Positions 39,101 through 47,608 are shown, counted from the stretch's first letter. The stretch: 64,000 nt of DNA from Paracoccus sp. Z118 (GCF_019061185.1 NZ_JAHQZU010000010.1:1-64000); one strand, 5' to 3'. Notes: generated by a model not told the origin, from the letters alone. Program-made: numbers and translations.

Positions 39101-39784
39101 GTTCAGCGGCTCGTCCGCCGTTCGCTCCGCTGCCTTGACCTCCGCCGCGCTATCCGGCGCAAGGGATGGCCCGGCCTGCACGGGGGAGCCACCCGCCTCG
39201 CTGGCAGTCTGCTTCGGATCGGCAACGACGCCAGCGGCCTCCCTCGCCGCGACGGCAGTCTCCGCCCCGCCCTCGCGCATCGCAAAGCGCGGCGCGCCGG
39301 GATAGATGCCGGCGGGCGGGTCGGCCACGAAGCCGCCGGGGGCGAAGCCGTAGCGGCGGGCGAACCCCTCGGCCTCGCGCAGGGTCTGGCGGGCCACGGC
39401 GGCGACGCGCACGCCTTCCGGGCCGTCGCTGCGCCAGTCCCAGGCAAGCTCGTCCACGGCATAGGGCGTCAGCCCGTCCAGCGCCCGTCCCACCGCGCCG
39501 CTGTCATCCGCAAGATCGGTGCCCGAAGCCGCCCCGACGGGCAGCGAGGTATAAAGGATCTGATCGTCCGGGATCACCAGCGCCACGGCCGCGGCCGAAC
39601 CGTCCGGGCGGCGCGCGGCCTCGCGCAGCCGGGCGATCTGCACCCGGAAATCGGCGGCGTCGAAAAGGGCGCGGCCCCGTTCGCGCCAAGGCGCCGAACT
39701 TCCCGCTGGCGCGATGCGTTCCAGCAGGTGAACGGCGTCGGAGCTGAAGGACAGGGCGAACTCGGGCGCTGCTTGCATGGTCAT
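36152..39784 (-). CDS. Very long Ala/Pro-rich bitopic protein with GspL-like N-terminus and PilP/GspC-like C-terminus
   Basis: Protein of 1210 residues. Residues 1-180 are folded (FSSDAVHLLER, DFRVQIARLREAARRPDGSAAAVALVIPDDQILYTSLPVG) and resemble the cytoplasmic part of GspL/PilM-like proteins. About 200-470 is acidic, low complexity. One membrane helix follows (GGLLLMLGALIVALALIWGF, near 465-490). Then come several hundred residues of Ala/Pro/Ser/Arg repeats, including SRSAIDAAVQQA and repeated RSAIDAAVA units. The last 65 residues (QVIGVVGAGKASRGLIRLRSGKVVTVRLGDRIDGGTINSIG) resemble the periplasmic domain of PilP and GspC. No other secretion genes are adjacent. The start is at 39784, or at the second ATG at 39778. 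Confidence 0.7.
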   Translation of the reverse strand: MTMQAAPEFALSFSSDAVHLLERIAPAGSSAPWRERGRALFDAADFRVQIARLREAARRPDGSAAAVALVIPDDQILYTSLPVGAASGTDLADDSGAVGRALDGLTPYAVDELAWDWRSDGPEGVRVAAVARQTLREAEGFARRYGFAPGGFVADPPAGIYPGAPRFAMREGGAETAVAAREAAGVVADPKQTASEAGGSPVQAGPSLAPDSAAEVKAAERTADEPLNTAPDAVEPAVTPEAPEAAEGAMEGVAAESGAQDDKTPEDSGAVENEAQDASPDSGAEGGQNLADVSEDASSDDSAATDGTTSPAASGAATAMMTGLSATGAPVPIVTPTAPERATPAAAPAAGVVPAAPRSADGSDVAPTPPAAEGDSDHPHDAMTDLPADSPPSASIPSASTPSVMTPAAPRPAASGPAASAPAASAPPAPSSARPVKPIPVRAQAIHARAAQARAERPDDPRPVPARKPGERGSVGGLLLMLGALIVALALIWGFSTSAPPQVQTAPELAETPTPPPAAETVTPEPTAPAPPPVAAAPAPATPPAASGPAVPTPEAPAPLPVTPAPATVSPAQLPAAATPAAQYPVPEPAPATSADTPEPGAAPVEAPSAATVSTRIVPLQTPSAETPLEQAAPSEAAPVPSAQAEPAAAAPSTAPADPTAAAQASGAAEPATQTEAEPAAAAPQSATAEQPGADTAPAVDRSGIEAAIAEATGEAPAPVPAPAASSTDRPAPARPATSTADTPPAGAATTSGSAPSASDRPATRPARRAAPAAAAAPASQAGAAPRAAAPSPAPAPPPRAAIPAPRESAAPAPQRSSAPPPPRPPARQETAPAAAPAAPTAAPTAEPAASSRPARRPPSASLAVPRVQVIRLAANTGLPTAHWPQAERLARADLPRYAEMRPARRPETRGDASRSAIDAAVQQAAAPASAASARPPGDKPASKSAASRSAIDAAVASASASTAMAFNGRPAQRPGRPSSSDNAAVESAVAAAVASGSASTSAGITLAALASSPSPRARPKSLEQSSSTQPDAPAAAPAAAPQSAPAPDAAAVARQQAMDAQLQAQAEARASAQAAADAERDRQARAAAEARARAQAEAEERAAIAATGRYTPPEADDEPEAATTARTPQSTAVTKGATVGGLDMAKTQVIGVVGAGKASRGLIRLRSGKVVTVRLGDRIDGGTINSIGKGQISYVKAGRQYDLPILGGR

Positions 39785-39846
39785 GGCCGGTGCTTTTCGT
39801 TATGGCCGCCCGTCATTGTCACGCGGTGCGATCCGTTTGCTGCTCA

Positions 39847-39881
39847 TTTCCACAATTACCGCACATCACGGGCTGTGGAAA
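39847..39881. promoter_or_regulatory. Inverted repeat TTTCCACA ... TGTGGAAA
   Basis: Perfect 8-bp arms separated by 19 nt, in the 194-nt region between the divergent long Ala/Pro-rich gene and the SIMPL gene. It could bind a regulator of both genes or form a hairpin in the leader. No known consensus is recognised. Confidence 0.4.
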
Positions 39882-39978
39882 GCGAAACACCATATCGTGA
39901 GCGGTCCATTCCCCGCTTCCTTGCGTTCTCCGGCAGCGCAATCCTGCCGCCTGACGGAAAAGCAAACTTGAGGTGATC

Positions 39979-40983
39979 ATGCTGCCCCTGCCCCTTCATC
40001 CCCGCCGCGCCGCCGCCCTCAAAGGCGGGCTGCTGCCCCTGATCGCGCTGCTGGCGCTGGCGCCTTTAGCGGCCGAGGCTCATTCCGCCTGCGGGCCGCA
40101 GGGCGCGGCGGCGACGCTGACCACGCAGGGCGAGGGCACCGCCCAGGTGCAGCCCGACATGGCGACGGTCAGCGTCGGGGTGACGGTGCAGGCGCCCACC
40201 GCCGCGCAGGCGATGGCTGACAACGCCACCCGCCAGCAGGCGGTGATCGACGCGCTGCGCTTGCAGGGGGTCGAGGACCGGGACATCCAGACCTCGAACC
40301 TGAACCTGTCGCCGGTGCATGACTATTCGCAGGACGGACGGCCGCCGGTCGTCACCGGCTATCAGGCGCAGAACATCGTGACCGTGACGGTGCGCGACCT
40401 GACCGGCCTCGGCGCGGTGCTGGACCGTCTGGTGAGCGCGGGCGCGAACGAGGTGCAGGGCATCGGCTTCGGCCGGGACGACCTGCAGGGGACCGAGGAC
40501 GAGGCCCGGCGCAAGGCGGTCGAGTCCGCGCGCCATCGCGCCGAGGTGCTGGCCGACGCGGCCGGGCTGCGGCTGGGCAGGCTGGTGTCGCTGAGCGACG
40601 GCGGCGGCCGCTCGGGGCCCGTTCCCGTGATGCGGATGGCGATGCAGGACAGCGCGGCCGCCCCGACCCCCATCGCAGCGGGAGAGTTGAGCGTCACCGC
40701 CCAGGTCGGGACGACCTATGAGCTGGTCGGCGATGCCGCGCCGGGAACGATGGGTCATTGCGGGCACGGTCCGATGCACGGCCACGGCATGCCGGGTCAT
40801 CACGGCGGAATGAGCGACGGCGGGCCATCGCAAGGCGCGGCACCGGCCGCCCCTGCCCCGGCCCCCTCGCCAGCAACTCCGGCCGACGATGCCGCGACCA
40901 CCCCGCCGGCGGCGGACGAGGCGACTGCCGCACCGGCACCCGACGCTCCGGCCGAGGCTACGCCGCCCGCCGCCGCGAACTGA
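39979..40983 (+). CDS. Secreted SIMPL (DUF541) domain protein with His/Met-rich tail
   Basis: Periplasmic protein of about 335 residues. The signal peptide (RRAAALKGGLLPLIALLALAPLAAEA) is followed by the SIMPL domain: TLTTQGEGTAQVQPDMATVSVGV, then NLNLSPVHDYSQDG, and VVTGYQAQNIVTVTVRDL. After this comes a His/Met-rich stretch (MGHCGHGPMHGHGMPGHHGGM) that suggests binding of copper, nickel or another soft metal. The end is an Ala/Pro/Thr tail. The function of the SIMPL domain is poorly known. ATG 39979 has a GAGG site. A GTG two codons earlier is possible. Confidence 0.82.
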   Translation: MLPLPLHPRRAAALKGGLLPLIALLALAPLAAEAHSACGPQGAAATLTTQGEGTAQVQPDMATVSVGVTVQAPTAAQAMADNATRQQAVIDALRLQGVEDRDIQTSNLNLSPVHDYSQDGRPPVVTGYQAQNIVTVTVRDLTGLGAVLDRLVSAGANEVQGIGFGRDDLQGTEDEARRKAVESARHRAEVLADAAGLRLGRLVSLSDGGGRSGPVPVMRMAMQDSAAAPTPIAAGELSVTAQVGTTYELVGDAAPGTMGHCGHGPMHGHGMPGHHGGMSDGGPSQGAAPAAPAPAPSPATPADDAATTPPAADEATAAPAPDAPAEATPPAAAN

Positions 40984-40994
40984 CTGCAACGGAA

Positions 40995-41018
40995 AGGGGC
41001 GCCGCAATCGGCGCCCCT
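40995..41018. terminator. Hairpin between convergent SIMPL gene and metY
   Basis: A 10-bp perfect stem AGGGGCGCCG / CGGCGCCCCT with loop CAAT, 11 nt after the SIMPL gene and 19 nt past the metY stop. Without T-runs it may act only as a processing end. Confidence 0.5.
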
Positions 41019-41037
41019 GACCCTGCGATCCCCCGGA

Positions 41038-42336
41038 TCAACCGGCGGCGGCCAGCGCCTGATCCAGATCCGCGATGATGTCGGCGGCGTCCTCGATCCC
41101 GATCGACAGCCGCACCAGGTCCGGCCCGGCCCCTGCGGCGATCTGCTGCGACTCGCTCAGCTGGCTGTGCGTGGTCGAGGCCGAGTGGATCGCCAGCGAC
41201 CGCGCATCGCCGAGGTTCGCCACATGGCTGAACAGCTTCAGGGCGTTGATGAACCGCACGCAGGCGTCATAGCCGCCCTTCAGCTGGATATTGAACAGCG
41301 CCCCCGCCCCCTTGGGATAGAGCCGCTGCGCCCGCTCGCGCTGCGGGCTGTCCGCGAGGCCAGCATAGCTGACCGAGGCGATGCGGTCGTGCCGCGACAG
41401 ATGCTCGGCCACCGTCTTCGCGTTCTCGACATGGCGCGGCATCCGAAGGCCCAGCGTCTCGATCCCCATCAGCGTGTAATGCGCCGCCTGCGGGTTCAGC
41501 GTCATCCCCAGATCGCGCAGGCCGATGGCGATGCCGAAGAAGGTGAAGGCCGCCGGGCCGAAGGTCTCGTGGAACTTCATGCCGTGATAGGCGGGCTCCG
41601 GCTGCGAGAGCGACGGGAACTTGTCGGACGCCGACCAGTCGAACTTGCCGCTGTCGACCACCACGCCGCCGGTCACGGTCCCGTTGCCGGTCAGGTATTT
41701 CGTCATGCTGTGGACGACCAACGTCGCGCCCTGCTCGATGGGGCGGCACAGATAGGGCGACGCCAGCGTGTTGTCGACGATCAGCGGAATCCCCGCCTCG
41801 TCCGCGATCTTCGCGATCGCCGGGATGTCGGTCAGATAACCGCCGGGGTTCGAGATCGACTCGACGAAGATCGCCCGCGTGTCCTTGTCGATGGCGGCGC
41901 GCAAGGCGGCCTCGTCGTCCAGATCGGCGAACTTGGCGCTCCACCCGAAGCGGCGGATGGTCTGGCTGAACTGCGTGACCGTGCCGCCGTAAAGCCGGGT
42001 CGAGGCGACGATGTTCAGCCCCGGCCCCATCAGCGGCAGCAGCGCGAGGATCTGCGCGGCGTGACCCGACGAGCAGCAGACCGACCCCGCGCCGCCTTCC
42101 AGCGCGGTGATCCGGTCGGCCAGCGCGGAAACCGTGGGGTTGGTCAGGCGGGAATAGATGTAACCCACTTCCTGCAACCCGAACAGCTTGGCCGCGTGTT
42201 CGGCGTCGCGGAACTGGTAGGCGGTGGTCTGATAGATCGGCACCTGCCGCGCGCCCGTTGCCGGGTCCGGTTTGGCCCCGGCATGGACCGCCAGCGTGTC
42301 GAAGCCCTGCTGCGCGGCGTGATCTTGTTCGCTCAT
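41038..42336 (-). CDS. metY: O-acetylhomoserine sulfhydrylase (MetY type)
   Basis: PLP enzyme of 432 residues in the Cys/Met metabolism family that makes homocysteine from O-acetylhomoserine and sulfide. The PLP lysine is in VHSMTKYLTGNGTVTGGVVVDSG. QVPIYQTTAYQFRDAEHAAKLFGLQEVGYIYSRLTNPT and SGHAAQILALLPLMGPG are typical of MetY, and its length (about 430) is greater than that of cystathionine enzymes. No SAM riboswitch could be recognised in the 210 nt upstream. Confidence 0.92.
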   Translation of the reverse strand: MSEQDHAAQQGFDTLAVHAGAKPDPATGARQVPIYQTTAYQFRDAEHAAKLFGLQEVGYIYSRLTNPTVSALADRITALEGGAGSVCCSSGHAAQILALLPLMGPGLNIVASTRLYGGTVTQFSQTIRRFGWSAKFADLDDEAALRAAIDKDTRAIFVESISNPGGYLTDIPAIAKIADEAGIPLIVDNTLASPYLCRPIEQGATLVVHSMTKYLTGNGTVTGGVVVDSGKFDWSASDKFPSLSQPEPAYHGMKFHETFGPAAFTFFGIAIGLRDLGMTLNPQAAHYTLMGIETLGLRMPRHVENAKTVAEHLSRHDRIASVSYAGLADSPQRERAQRLYPKGAGALFNIQLKGGYDACVRFINALKLFSHVANLGDARSLAIHSASTTHSQLSESQQIAAGAGPDLVRLSIGIEDAADIIADLDQALAAAG

Positions 42337-42546
42337 GTCTCATCCCCTTGAATCAGTTGGGCGGGAGGCTAGGGCGGCAACCCGCCGCGCGCAATCGCCG
42401 GGGACGAACCGCCGCCGCCCCGCCGCGACAGCGGAAGATCGTCCGCGCTGGCCGTTTTCGCCAGGGCCGTTTTCCGCCGCCGCCTTGAACAGCCCGGTGC
42501 GAGACGTCAGATGTTGCCCCATATTGCCAGCCGAAAGGAACCGCCG

Positions 42547-44379
42547 ATGAACCGCGAGCCACTCCGCGACGCCGAACGCCCCGCTGCGGGCCATGCCACC
42601 GGAGCCGCGCCGCTCGGCGACCTGCCGGAGTGGAACCTGACCGATCTCTACCCCGCGCCCGACGCCCCGGAATTCGCCCGCGATCTGGCCGATCTGGAAG
42701 CCGGCGCCGCCAGCTTCGCCGCCGATTACGAGGGGCGGCTGGCCGAACTTGCTCCGGCCGAGATGCTGGAAGCGGTCGAGCGTTACCAGAGGCTTGACAT
42801 CATCGGCGGCCGGCTGATGTCCTATGCCGGGCTGCGCTACTACCAGAACACCACGGACGCAGGCCGCGCCAAGGCCCTCGGCGATTTGCAGGCGAAGGTC
42901 ACCGACATCACCACGCCGCTGGTCTTCTTCAGCCTCGAATTCAACCGCATCCCGGATGAGATTTACCAGCGCCAGTTCACCGCCCCGGACGGCCCTGCCC
43001 GCTACAAGCCCGTCTTCGACCGGATACGCGCCCTGCGCCCCTATCAGCTTTCCGACGAGCTGGAGCGGTTCCTGCACGACAACTCGGTCGTCGGCGCCGC
43101 TGCCTGGAACCGGCTGTTCGACGAAACCACCGCCGCCCTGACCTTCGACGTGGACGGCGAGGAACTGGGGCTGGAAGCGACGCTGAACCTGTTGACCGAT
43201 CACGACCGCACGAAGCGCGAGGCCGGGGCGAAGGCGCTGGCGCAGGTGTTCGGCGACAACGTCAAGCTGTTCGCGCGCATCCACAACACCCTCGCCAAGG
43301 AAAAGGCGGTCGAGGACAAGTGGCGCAAGATGCCGACGCCGCAGACCGGGCGGCACCTGTCGAACCATGTCGAGCCCGAGGTCGTGCAGGCCCTGCGCGA
43401 TGCCGTGGTCGCCGCCTATCCGCGCCTCTCGCACCGTTATTACCGGCTCAAGGCGAAGTGGCTCGGGCTCGACAAGCTGCAGGTCTGGGACCGCAACGCG
43501 CCGCTGCCCACCGAAACCCCGCGGACGATCGGCTGGGACGAGGCGAAGGCGATGGTGCTTGACGCCTATGCCGGGTTCGATCCGAAGCTGGCGGAACTGG
43601 CCGAGCCGTTCTTCGACAAGGGCTGGATCGACGCGGGGGTGAAACCGGGCAAGGCGCCGGGCGCGTTTGCGCATCCGACGGTGACGACGGTGCATCCCTA
43701 TGTGATGCTCAACTACCTCGGCAAGCCGCGCGACGTGATGACGCTGGCGCATGAGCTTGGCCACGGCGTCCACCAGTGCCTCGCGGCGGATCAGGGGGAA
43801 CTGCTGGCCTCGACCCCGCTGACGCTGGCGGAAACGGCGAGCGTGTTCGGCGAGATGCTGACCTTCCGCGCGCTGCTGGCGAAGACGGCCGATCCGGCAC
43901 AGCGCAAGGCGCTGCTGGCCGGCAAGGTCGAGGACATGATCAATACCGTTGTCCGGCAGATCGCCTTCTACGACTTCGAATGCCGCCTGCACGCGGCCCG
44001 CGCCGAAGGGGAACTGACCCCCGACGACATCAACGCGATCTGGATGCAGGTCCAGCATGAATCGCTGGGCGACGCCTTCGACTACATGCCCGGCTATGAG
44101 ACCTTCTGGACCTATGTGCCGCATTTCGTGCACTCGCCCTTCTACGTCTATGCCTATGCCTTCGGCGACGGGCTGGTGAACGCGCTCTATGCCGCCTACG
44201 AAGACCAGCCGCAGGGCTTCCAGGAGAAATACTTCGACATGCTCCGCGCCGGCGGCTCGAAACACCATTCGGAACTGCTGGCCCCCTTCGGCCTGAACGC
44301 GGCCGATCCGGCCTTCTGGGACAAGGGCCTGTCGATGATCGAGGGCTTCATCGACGAGCTTGAGCGGATGGAGGGCTGA
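42547..44379 (+). CDS. pepF: Oligoendopeptidase F family (M3B) metallopeptidase
   Basis: Zinc peptidase of 610 residues cutting short peptides in the cytoplasm. LAHELGHGVHQCLA holds HExGH, and the third ligand Glu lies in ETASVFGEMLTF. The N-terminal helical lid begins at WNLTDLYPAPDAPEF. No signal peptide is seen. AAAGGA lies before ATG 42547. Its stop overlaps the next peptidase start as TGATG, so the two peptidases form a translationally coupled pair, probably for peptide use or turnover. Confidence 0.9.
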   Translation: MNREPLRDAERPAAGHATGAAPLGDLPEWNLTDLYPAPDAPEFARDLADLEAGAASFAADYEGRLAELAPAEMLEAVERYQRLDIIGGRLMSYAGLRYYQNTTDAGRAKALGDLQAKVTDITTPLVFFSLEFNRIPDEIYQRQFTAPDGPARYKPVFDRIRALRPYQLSDELERFLHDNSVVGAAAWNRLFDETTAALTFDVDGEELGLEATLNLLTDHDRTKREAGAKALAQVFGDNVKLFARIHNTLAKEKAVEDKWRKMPTPQTGRHLSNHVEPEVVQALRDAVVAAYPRLSHRYYRLKAKWLGLDKLQVWDRNAPLPTETPRTIGWDEAKAMVLDAYAGFDPKLAELAEPFFDKGWIDAGVKPGKAPGAFAHPTVTTVHPYVMLNYLGKPRDVMTLAHELGHGVHQCLAADQGELLASTPLTLAETASVFGEMLTFRALLAKTADPAQRKALLAGKVEDMINTVVRQIAFYDFECRLHAARAEGELTPDDINAIWMQVQHESLGDAFDYMPGYETFWTYVPHFVHSPFYVYAYAFGDGLVNALYAAYEDQPQGFQEKYFDMLRAGGSKHHSELLAPFGLNAADPAFWDKGLSMIEGFIDELERMEG

Positions 44380-45581
44380 TGGCCCGCCGCGACCCGTTCG
44401 GCCGCCGCCGCCCGCGCAGGCTGCGGCGGGCGGTCCTGACGCTGCTGGGGCTGGTCGCTGTGGCCGGGCTCGCGGTGGCGCTGTTCGGGCCGCGGATCGT
44501 CGCGGGACAGCTGAACCCGGTCACGGCCGACGAGCCGTGGCCTGTCTCGGCCGAGGCGCAGGCGCTGCATGACCGGCTGGTGATCGGCGACCTGCATGCC
44601 GACCCGCTGCTGTGGGACCGCGACCTCTCGCGTGAGCGGTCCGAAGGGCATGTGGACCTGCCCCGGCTGGACCGGGGCAATGTCGCCGTGCAGGTCTTCA
44701 CCACGGTCACGAAAAGCCCGAGCGGCCAGAACTACGACGAGAACACTGCCGAAAGCGACAACATCACCCCGCTGGTGATCGGTCAGCTTCGGCCCGTGCA
44801 GACGTGGTTCAGCCTGAAGGAGCGGGCGCTGGATCAGGCCGCCCGCCTGAACAGTCTGGCCGAGGAGAACCCCGAGCAGCTTCGCGTGATCCACGACCGC
44901 GCCGAGCTCGACGCGCTGCTGGACGAGCGGGCGGCGGGCAGCCGCGTGATCGGAGGCATCCTAGGCTTGGAGGGCGCGCATCCGCTGGAAGGCGAGATCG
45001 CCAACCTGACCGTGATGGAGGGCGCGGGATTCCGGTTGATCGGGCTGACGCATTTCTTCGACAACGAACTCGGCGGCTCGCTGCACGGGCAGAGCGGGGC
45101 GGGGCTGACCGGCTTCGGCCGCGAGGTGGTGCAGGAGATGATCGCCCGGAATATGGTGATCGACCTCGCCCATGCGTCGCCGCAGATGGTCACGGACGTG
45201 CTGGCGATCCCCGGCGCGCACCCGCTGCTGAGCCATACCGGCATCCGCAGCACCTGCGACAACCACCGCAACCTGCCCGACGGGCTGTTGCGCCGGATCG
45301 CGGCGCAGGGCGGCATCGTCGGCATCGGCTTCTGGGAGGAAGTCACCTGCGACGACTCCCCCGCAGGCATCGCCCGCACGATCGTGGCGGCGATCGACCT
45401 GCTGGGCGAGGACGCGGTCGCGCTCGGGTCGGACTGGGATGGCTCGGTCGGCACCCCCTTCGACGCGGCGGGTCTGCCGGCGCTGACGCAGGCGCTGATG
45501 GACGAAGGCTTGAGCGAGGAGCAGATCGCCAAGGTCATGGGCGGCAACATGGTGCGCTATCTGCGCGAGGTGCTGGGCTGA
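44379..45581 (+). CDS. Membrane dipeptidase (M19, renal dipeptidase family)
   Basis: Zinc dipeptidase of 400 residues with an N-terminal membrane anchor (residues 16-38, RRAVLTLLGLVAVAGLAVALFG) after an Arg-rich start. The metal ligands are in VIGDLHADPLLW (HxD), GLEGAHPLEG (Glu) and the histidines of LAHASPQMV and LLSHTGI. GSDWDGSVGTPFD and the C-terminal GGNMVRYLREVL are family-typical. It is coupled to pepF by a 1-nt overlap. The active site faces the periplasm if the anchor inserts as predicted. Confidence 0.9.
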   Translation: MARRDPFGRRRPRRLRRAVLTLLGLVAVAGLAVALFGPRIVAGQLNPVTADEPWPVSAEAQALHDRLVIGDLHADPLLWDRDLSRERSEGHVDLPRLDRGNVAVQVFTTVTKSPSGQNYDENTAESDNITPLVIGQLRPVQTWFSLKERALDQAARLNSLAEENPEQLRVIHDRAELDALLDERAAGSRVIGGILGLEGAHPLEGEIANLTVMEGAGFRLIGLTHFFDNELGGSLHGQSGAGLTGFGREVVQEMIARNMVIDLAHASPQMVTDVLAIPGAHPLLSHTGIRSTCDNHRNLPDGLLRRIAAQGGIVGIGFWEEVTCDDSPAGIARTIVAAIDLLGEDAVALGSDWDGSVGTPFDAAGLPALTQALMDEGLSEEQIAKVMGGNMVRYLREVLG

Positions 45582-45620
45582 GCGCTGAAAAGGCAACGCT
45601 TCGCCGGGCTGAACCGCCGT

Positions 45621-45644
45621 ATGGGTATTTGGGCCAGAAAGAAG
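45621..45644. repeat. ATGGGTATTTGGGCCAGAAA-type element after a gene end
   Basis: A 24-nt run starting ATGGGTATTTGG and ending AAAGAAG sits between the convergent M19 peptidase and purK genes. I recall very similar ATGGGTATTTGG...AAG strings beyond gene ends in many Rhodobacteraceae genomes. Only one copy is seen in this window, so the repeat status rests on memory. Confidence 0.35.
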
Positions 45645-45659
45645 CCCTTTGGCCGGATC

Positions 45660-46721
45660 TCAGCGGCGGATGATACGGTTGACGTGGCCCATCTTGCGGC
45701 CCGGCTTCACCTCGGCCTTGCCATAGAGGTGGACCTGCGTGTCGGGCTGCGCGAGCCACTCCGGCAGGCGGTCCATGTCGTCGCCGATCAGGTTCTCCAT
45801 CACCACATCCGCGTAACGCTTGCCGTCGCCCAAGGGCAGGCCGGCGATGGCGCGGACATGCTGCTCGAACTGGTCCACGGCGCAGCCGGCCTGGGTCCAG
45901 TGGCCGGAGTTGTGGACGCGCGGGGCGATCTCGTTCACGATCAGGCCGCGCGGGGTGACGAACAGCTCGACCCCCACTACGCCCACGTAGTCCAGCGCCG
46001 AGACGATGCGCGAGGCGGTCAGCACCGCGTCGGGGATCAGCCGCGACGGCAGGCCGCAGGGGACGGTGGTGTTGCGCAGGATACCGTCGCGGTGGACGTT
46101 CAGGCCGGGGTCGAAGGCGGCGACCGACCCGTCCTGCCCGCGTGCGACAATGACGCTGATTTCGGCGGTGAAATCGACGAAGCCTTCCAGCACCGAGGGC
46201 GCGTTCACCTGCGCCCATGCGGCGGCGGTGTCGTCGCCCGCCGACAGCCGCACCTGTCCCTTGCCGTCATAGCCGAGGCGGCGCGTCTTGAGGATCGCGC
46301 GGTCCTGCCCCTGCATGGCCGCCGCCAGTTCCTCGGCGGAATCGACGCGGGCATAGGGGGCGGTGGTCAGGCCGAGGCCGGTCAGGAAGTCCTTCTCGTC
46401 CAGCCGGTCCTGGCTCACCGCCAGTGCGCGGCGGTTCGGGCGGATCGGGACGATGCTCTCGATCACGTCCAGCGAGGCGGCGGGGACGTTCTCGAATTCG
46501 TAGGTGACGACATCGACAGAGGCGGCGAAGTCGCGGAGCGCGGTCTCGTCCTCATACGGCGCGTTCGTCAGCCGGTGCGCCACGTCGGCGGCGGGGGCGG
46601 CGCCGGGTTCAAAGATGTGGGTGCGGTAGCCCATCCGGCTTGCCGCGACGGACAGCATCCGGCCGAGCTGGCCGCCGCCGAGGATGCCGATGGTGGCGCC
46701 GGGCTTCAGGGGTTCAGTCAT
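45660..46721 (-). CDS. purK: N5-carboxyaminoimidazole ribonucleotide synthase
   Basis: ATP-grasp enzyme of 353 residues converting AIR, bicarbonate and ATP to N5-CAIR in purine synthesis. [22 protein letters not shown] opens the preATP-grasp domain. [27 protein letters not shown] and [18 protein letters not shown] are characteristic. ATG 46721 overlaps the end of purE by 8 nt, so purE-purK are coupled. Confidence 0.96.
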   Translation of the reverse strand: MTEPLKPGATIGILGGGQLGRMLSVAASRMGYRTHIFEPGAAPAADVAHRLTNAPYEDETALRDFAASVDVVTYEFENVPAASLDVIESIVPIRPNRRALAVSQDRLDEKDFLTGLGLTTAPYARVDSAEELAAAMQGQDRAILKTRRLGYDGKGQVRLSAGDDTAAAWAQVNAPSVLEGFVDFTAEISVIVARGQDGSVAAFDPGLNVHRDGILRNTTVPCGLPSRLIPDAVLTASRIVSALDYVGVVGVELFVTPRGLIVNEIAPRVHNSGHWTQAGCAVDQFEQHVRAIAGLPLGDGKRYADVVMENLIGDDMDRLPEWLAQPDTQVHLYGKAEVKPGRKMGHVNRIIRR

Positions 46722-47199
46722 CGGAAGGCTCCTCGGGGATGGAGGCGGACAGCGCCGCGCGCCAGTCGTCCAGCCGCCGCGCCAGCGCCGCATCGCTCAG
46801 CGCGAGAATTCCGGCCGCCATCAGCCCGGCATTGGCGGCTCCCGCAGCGCCGATGGCCATCGTGGCGACGGGGTAGCCCTTGGGCATCTGCACGATGGAA
46901 TAGAGCGAATCGACCCCGGACAGCGCCTTGGTCTGGACCGGAACGCCGATCACTGGAATCCGGGTCTTCGACGCCATCATCCCCGGCAGATGCGCCGCCC
47001 CGCCCGCGCCCGCGATGATGACCTGAAGGCCGCGCCCGGCCGCCTCGCGCCCATAGGTCCACAGCCGGTCCGGCGTGCGGTGGGCGCTGACGATCCGCGC
47101 CTCGTGGGCTACGCCAAGCTCGTCCAGAACCTGCGCCGCCTCGCGCATGGTGGCCCAGTCGGACTGGCTGCCCATGATGATGCCGACGGGAACCGTCAT
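46714..47199 (-). CDS. purE: N5-carboxyaminoimidazole ribonucleotide mutase
   Basis: Mutase of 161 residues turning N5-CAIR into CAIR, the product PurK hands over. [14 protein letters not shown] holds the phosphate loop, [11 protein letters not shown] the catalytic histidine, and [16 protein letters not shown] the third block. It is the class I length. The start at 47199 places the first strand at the N-terminus. Confidence 0.96.
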   Translation of the reverse strand: MTVPVGIIMGSQSDWATMREAAQVLDELGVAHEARIVSAHRTPDRLWTYGREAAGRGLQVIIAGAGGAAHLPGMMASKTRIPVIGVPVQTKALSGVDSLYSIVQMPKGYPVATMAIGAAGAANAGLMAAGILALSDAALARRLDDWRAALSASIPEEPSDD

Positions 47200-47268
47200 C
47201 CCTGCCCCCCGTTGAGGAAAGCCGGCATAATACCGACGCGCGGCGGGCGCGCAATCGGGGCCGCGCAA

Positions 47269-47487
47269 TCACGCGATGATGTCGGGCGTCAGCTCGTCTT
47301 CCAGCCGGGCGATCTGGTCCTTGAGCGCCAGCTTCTGCTTCTTCATCCGGCCCAGCGTCATCTGGCAGACCACCCCATCCGAGGCCATCTTCGCGATCGC
47401 CTCGTCCAGTTCGCGATGCTCGCGCTTGAGGGCGGACAGTCGGGTGCGGAGGATTTCCTCATGCGACATCTCGTAATGCGCGTTCAT
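47269..47487 (-). CDS. YdcH/DUF465 family small protein
   Basis: Small helical protein of 72 residues. SHEEILRTRLSALKREHRELDEAIAKMASD and LGRMKKQKLALKDQIARLEDEL form two coiled-coil helices, as in DUF465. The function is unknown. ATG 47487 gives the usual family start. It lies 69 nt upstream of purE on the same strand, a common neighbourhood in this group. Confidence 0.85.
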   Translation of the reverse strand: MNAHYEMSHEEILRTRLSALKREHRELDEAIAKMASDGVVCQMTLGRMKKQKLALKDQIARLEDELTPDIIA

Positions 47488-47579
47488 CTTGGGTCCGCTG
47501 TTCCTGCCGGGCTGTCGGGTGGGTGGGCGCTCGCATCCTACATCCGCTTTGCGGAAAACGTGAACGAAATCTTGGCTCC

Positions 47580-47608
47580 CTTGCGCCGCGCGCATGGCAA
47601 TCCCATAT
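47580..47608 (+). promoter_or_regulatory. Candidate sigma-32 promoter of hsp20
   Basis: CTTGCGC (47580-47586), a 14-nt spacer and TCCCATAT (47601-47608) fit the heat-shock pattern CTTG...CCCATnT with acceptable spacing. The start of the small heat-shock gene is 70 nt downstream, and the gene for RpoH is in this window. Confidence 0.55.

Noticed and set aside
42337-42546. SAM-II or other riboswitch before metY
   Set aside because: Only a GC hairpin (GGCGGGTTGCCGCCC on the minus strand) is seen; none of the conserved SAM-II bases could be aligned.
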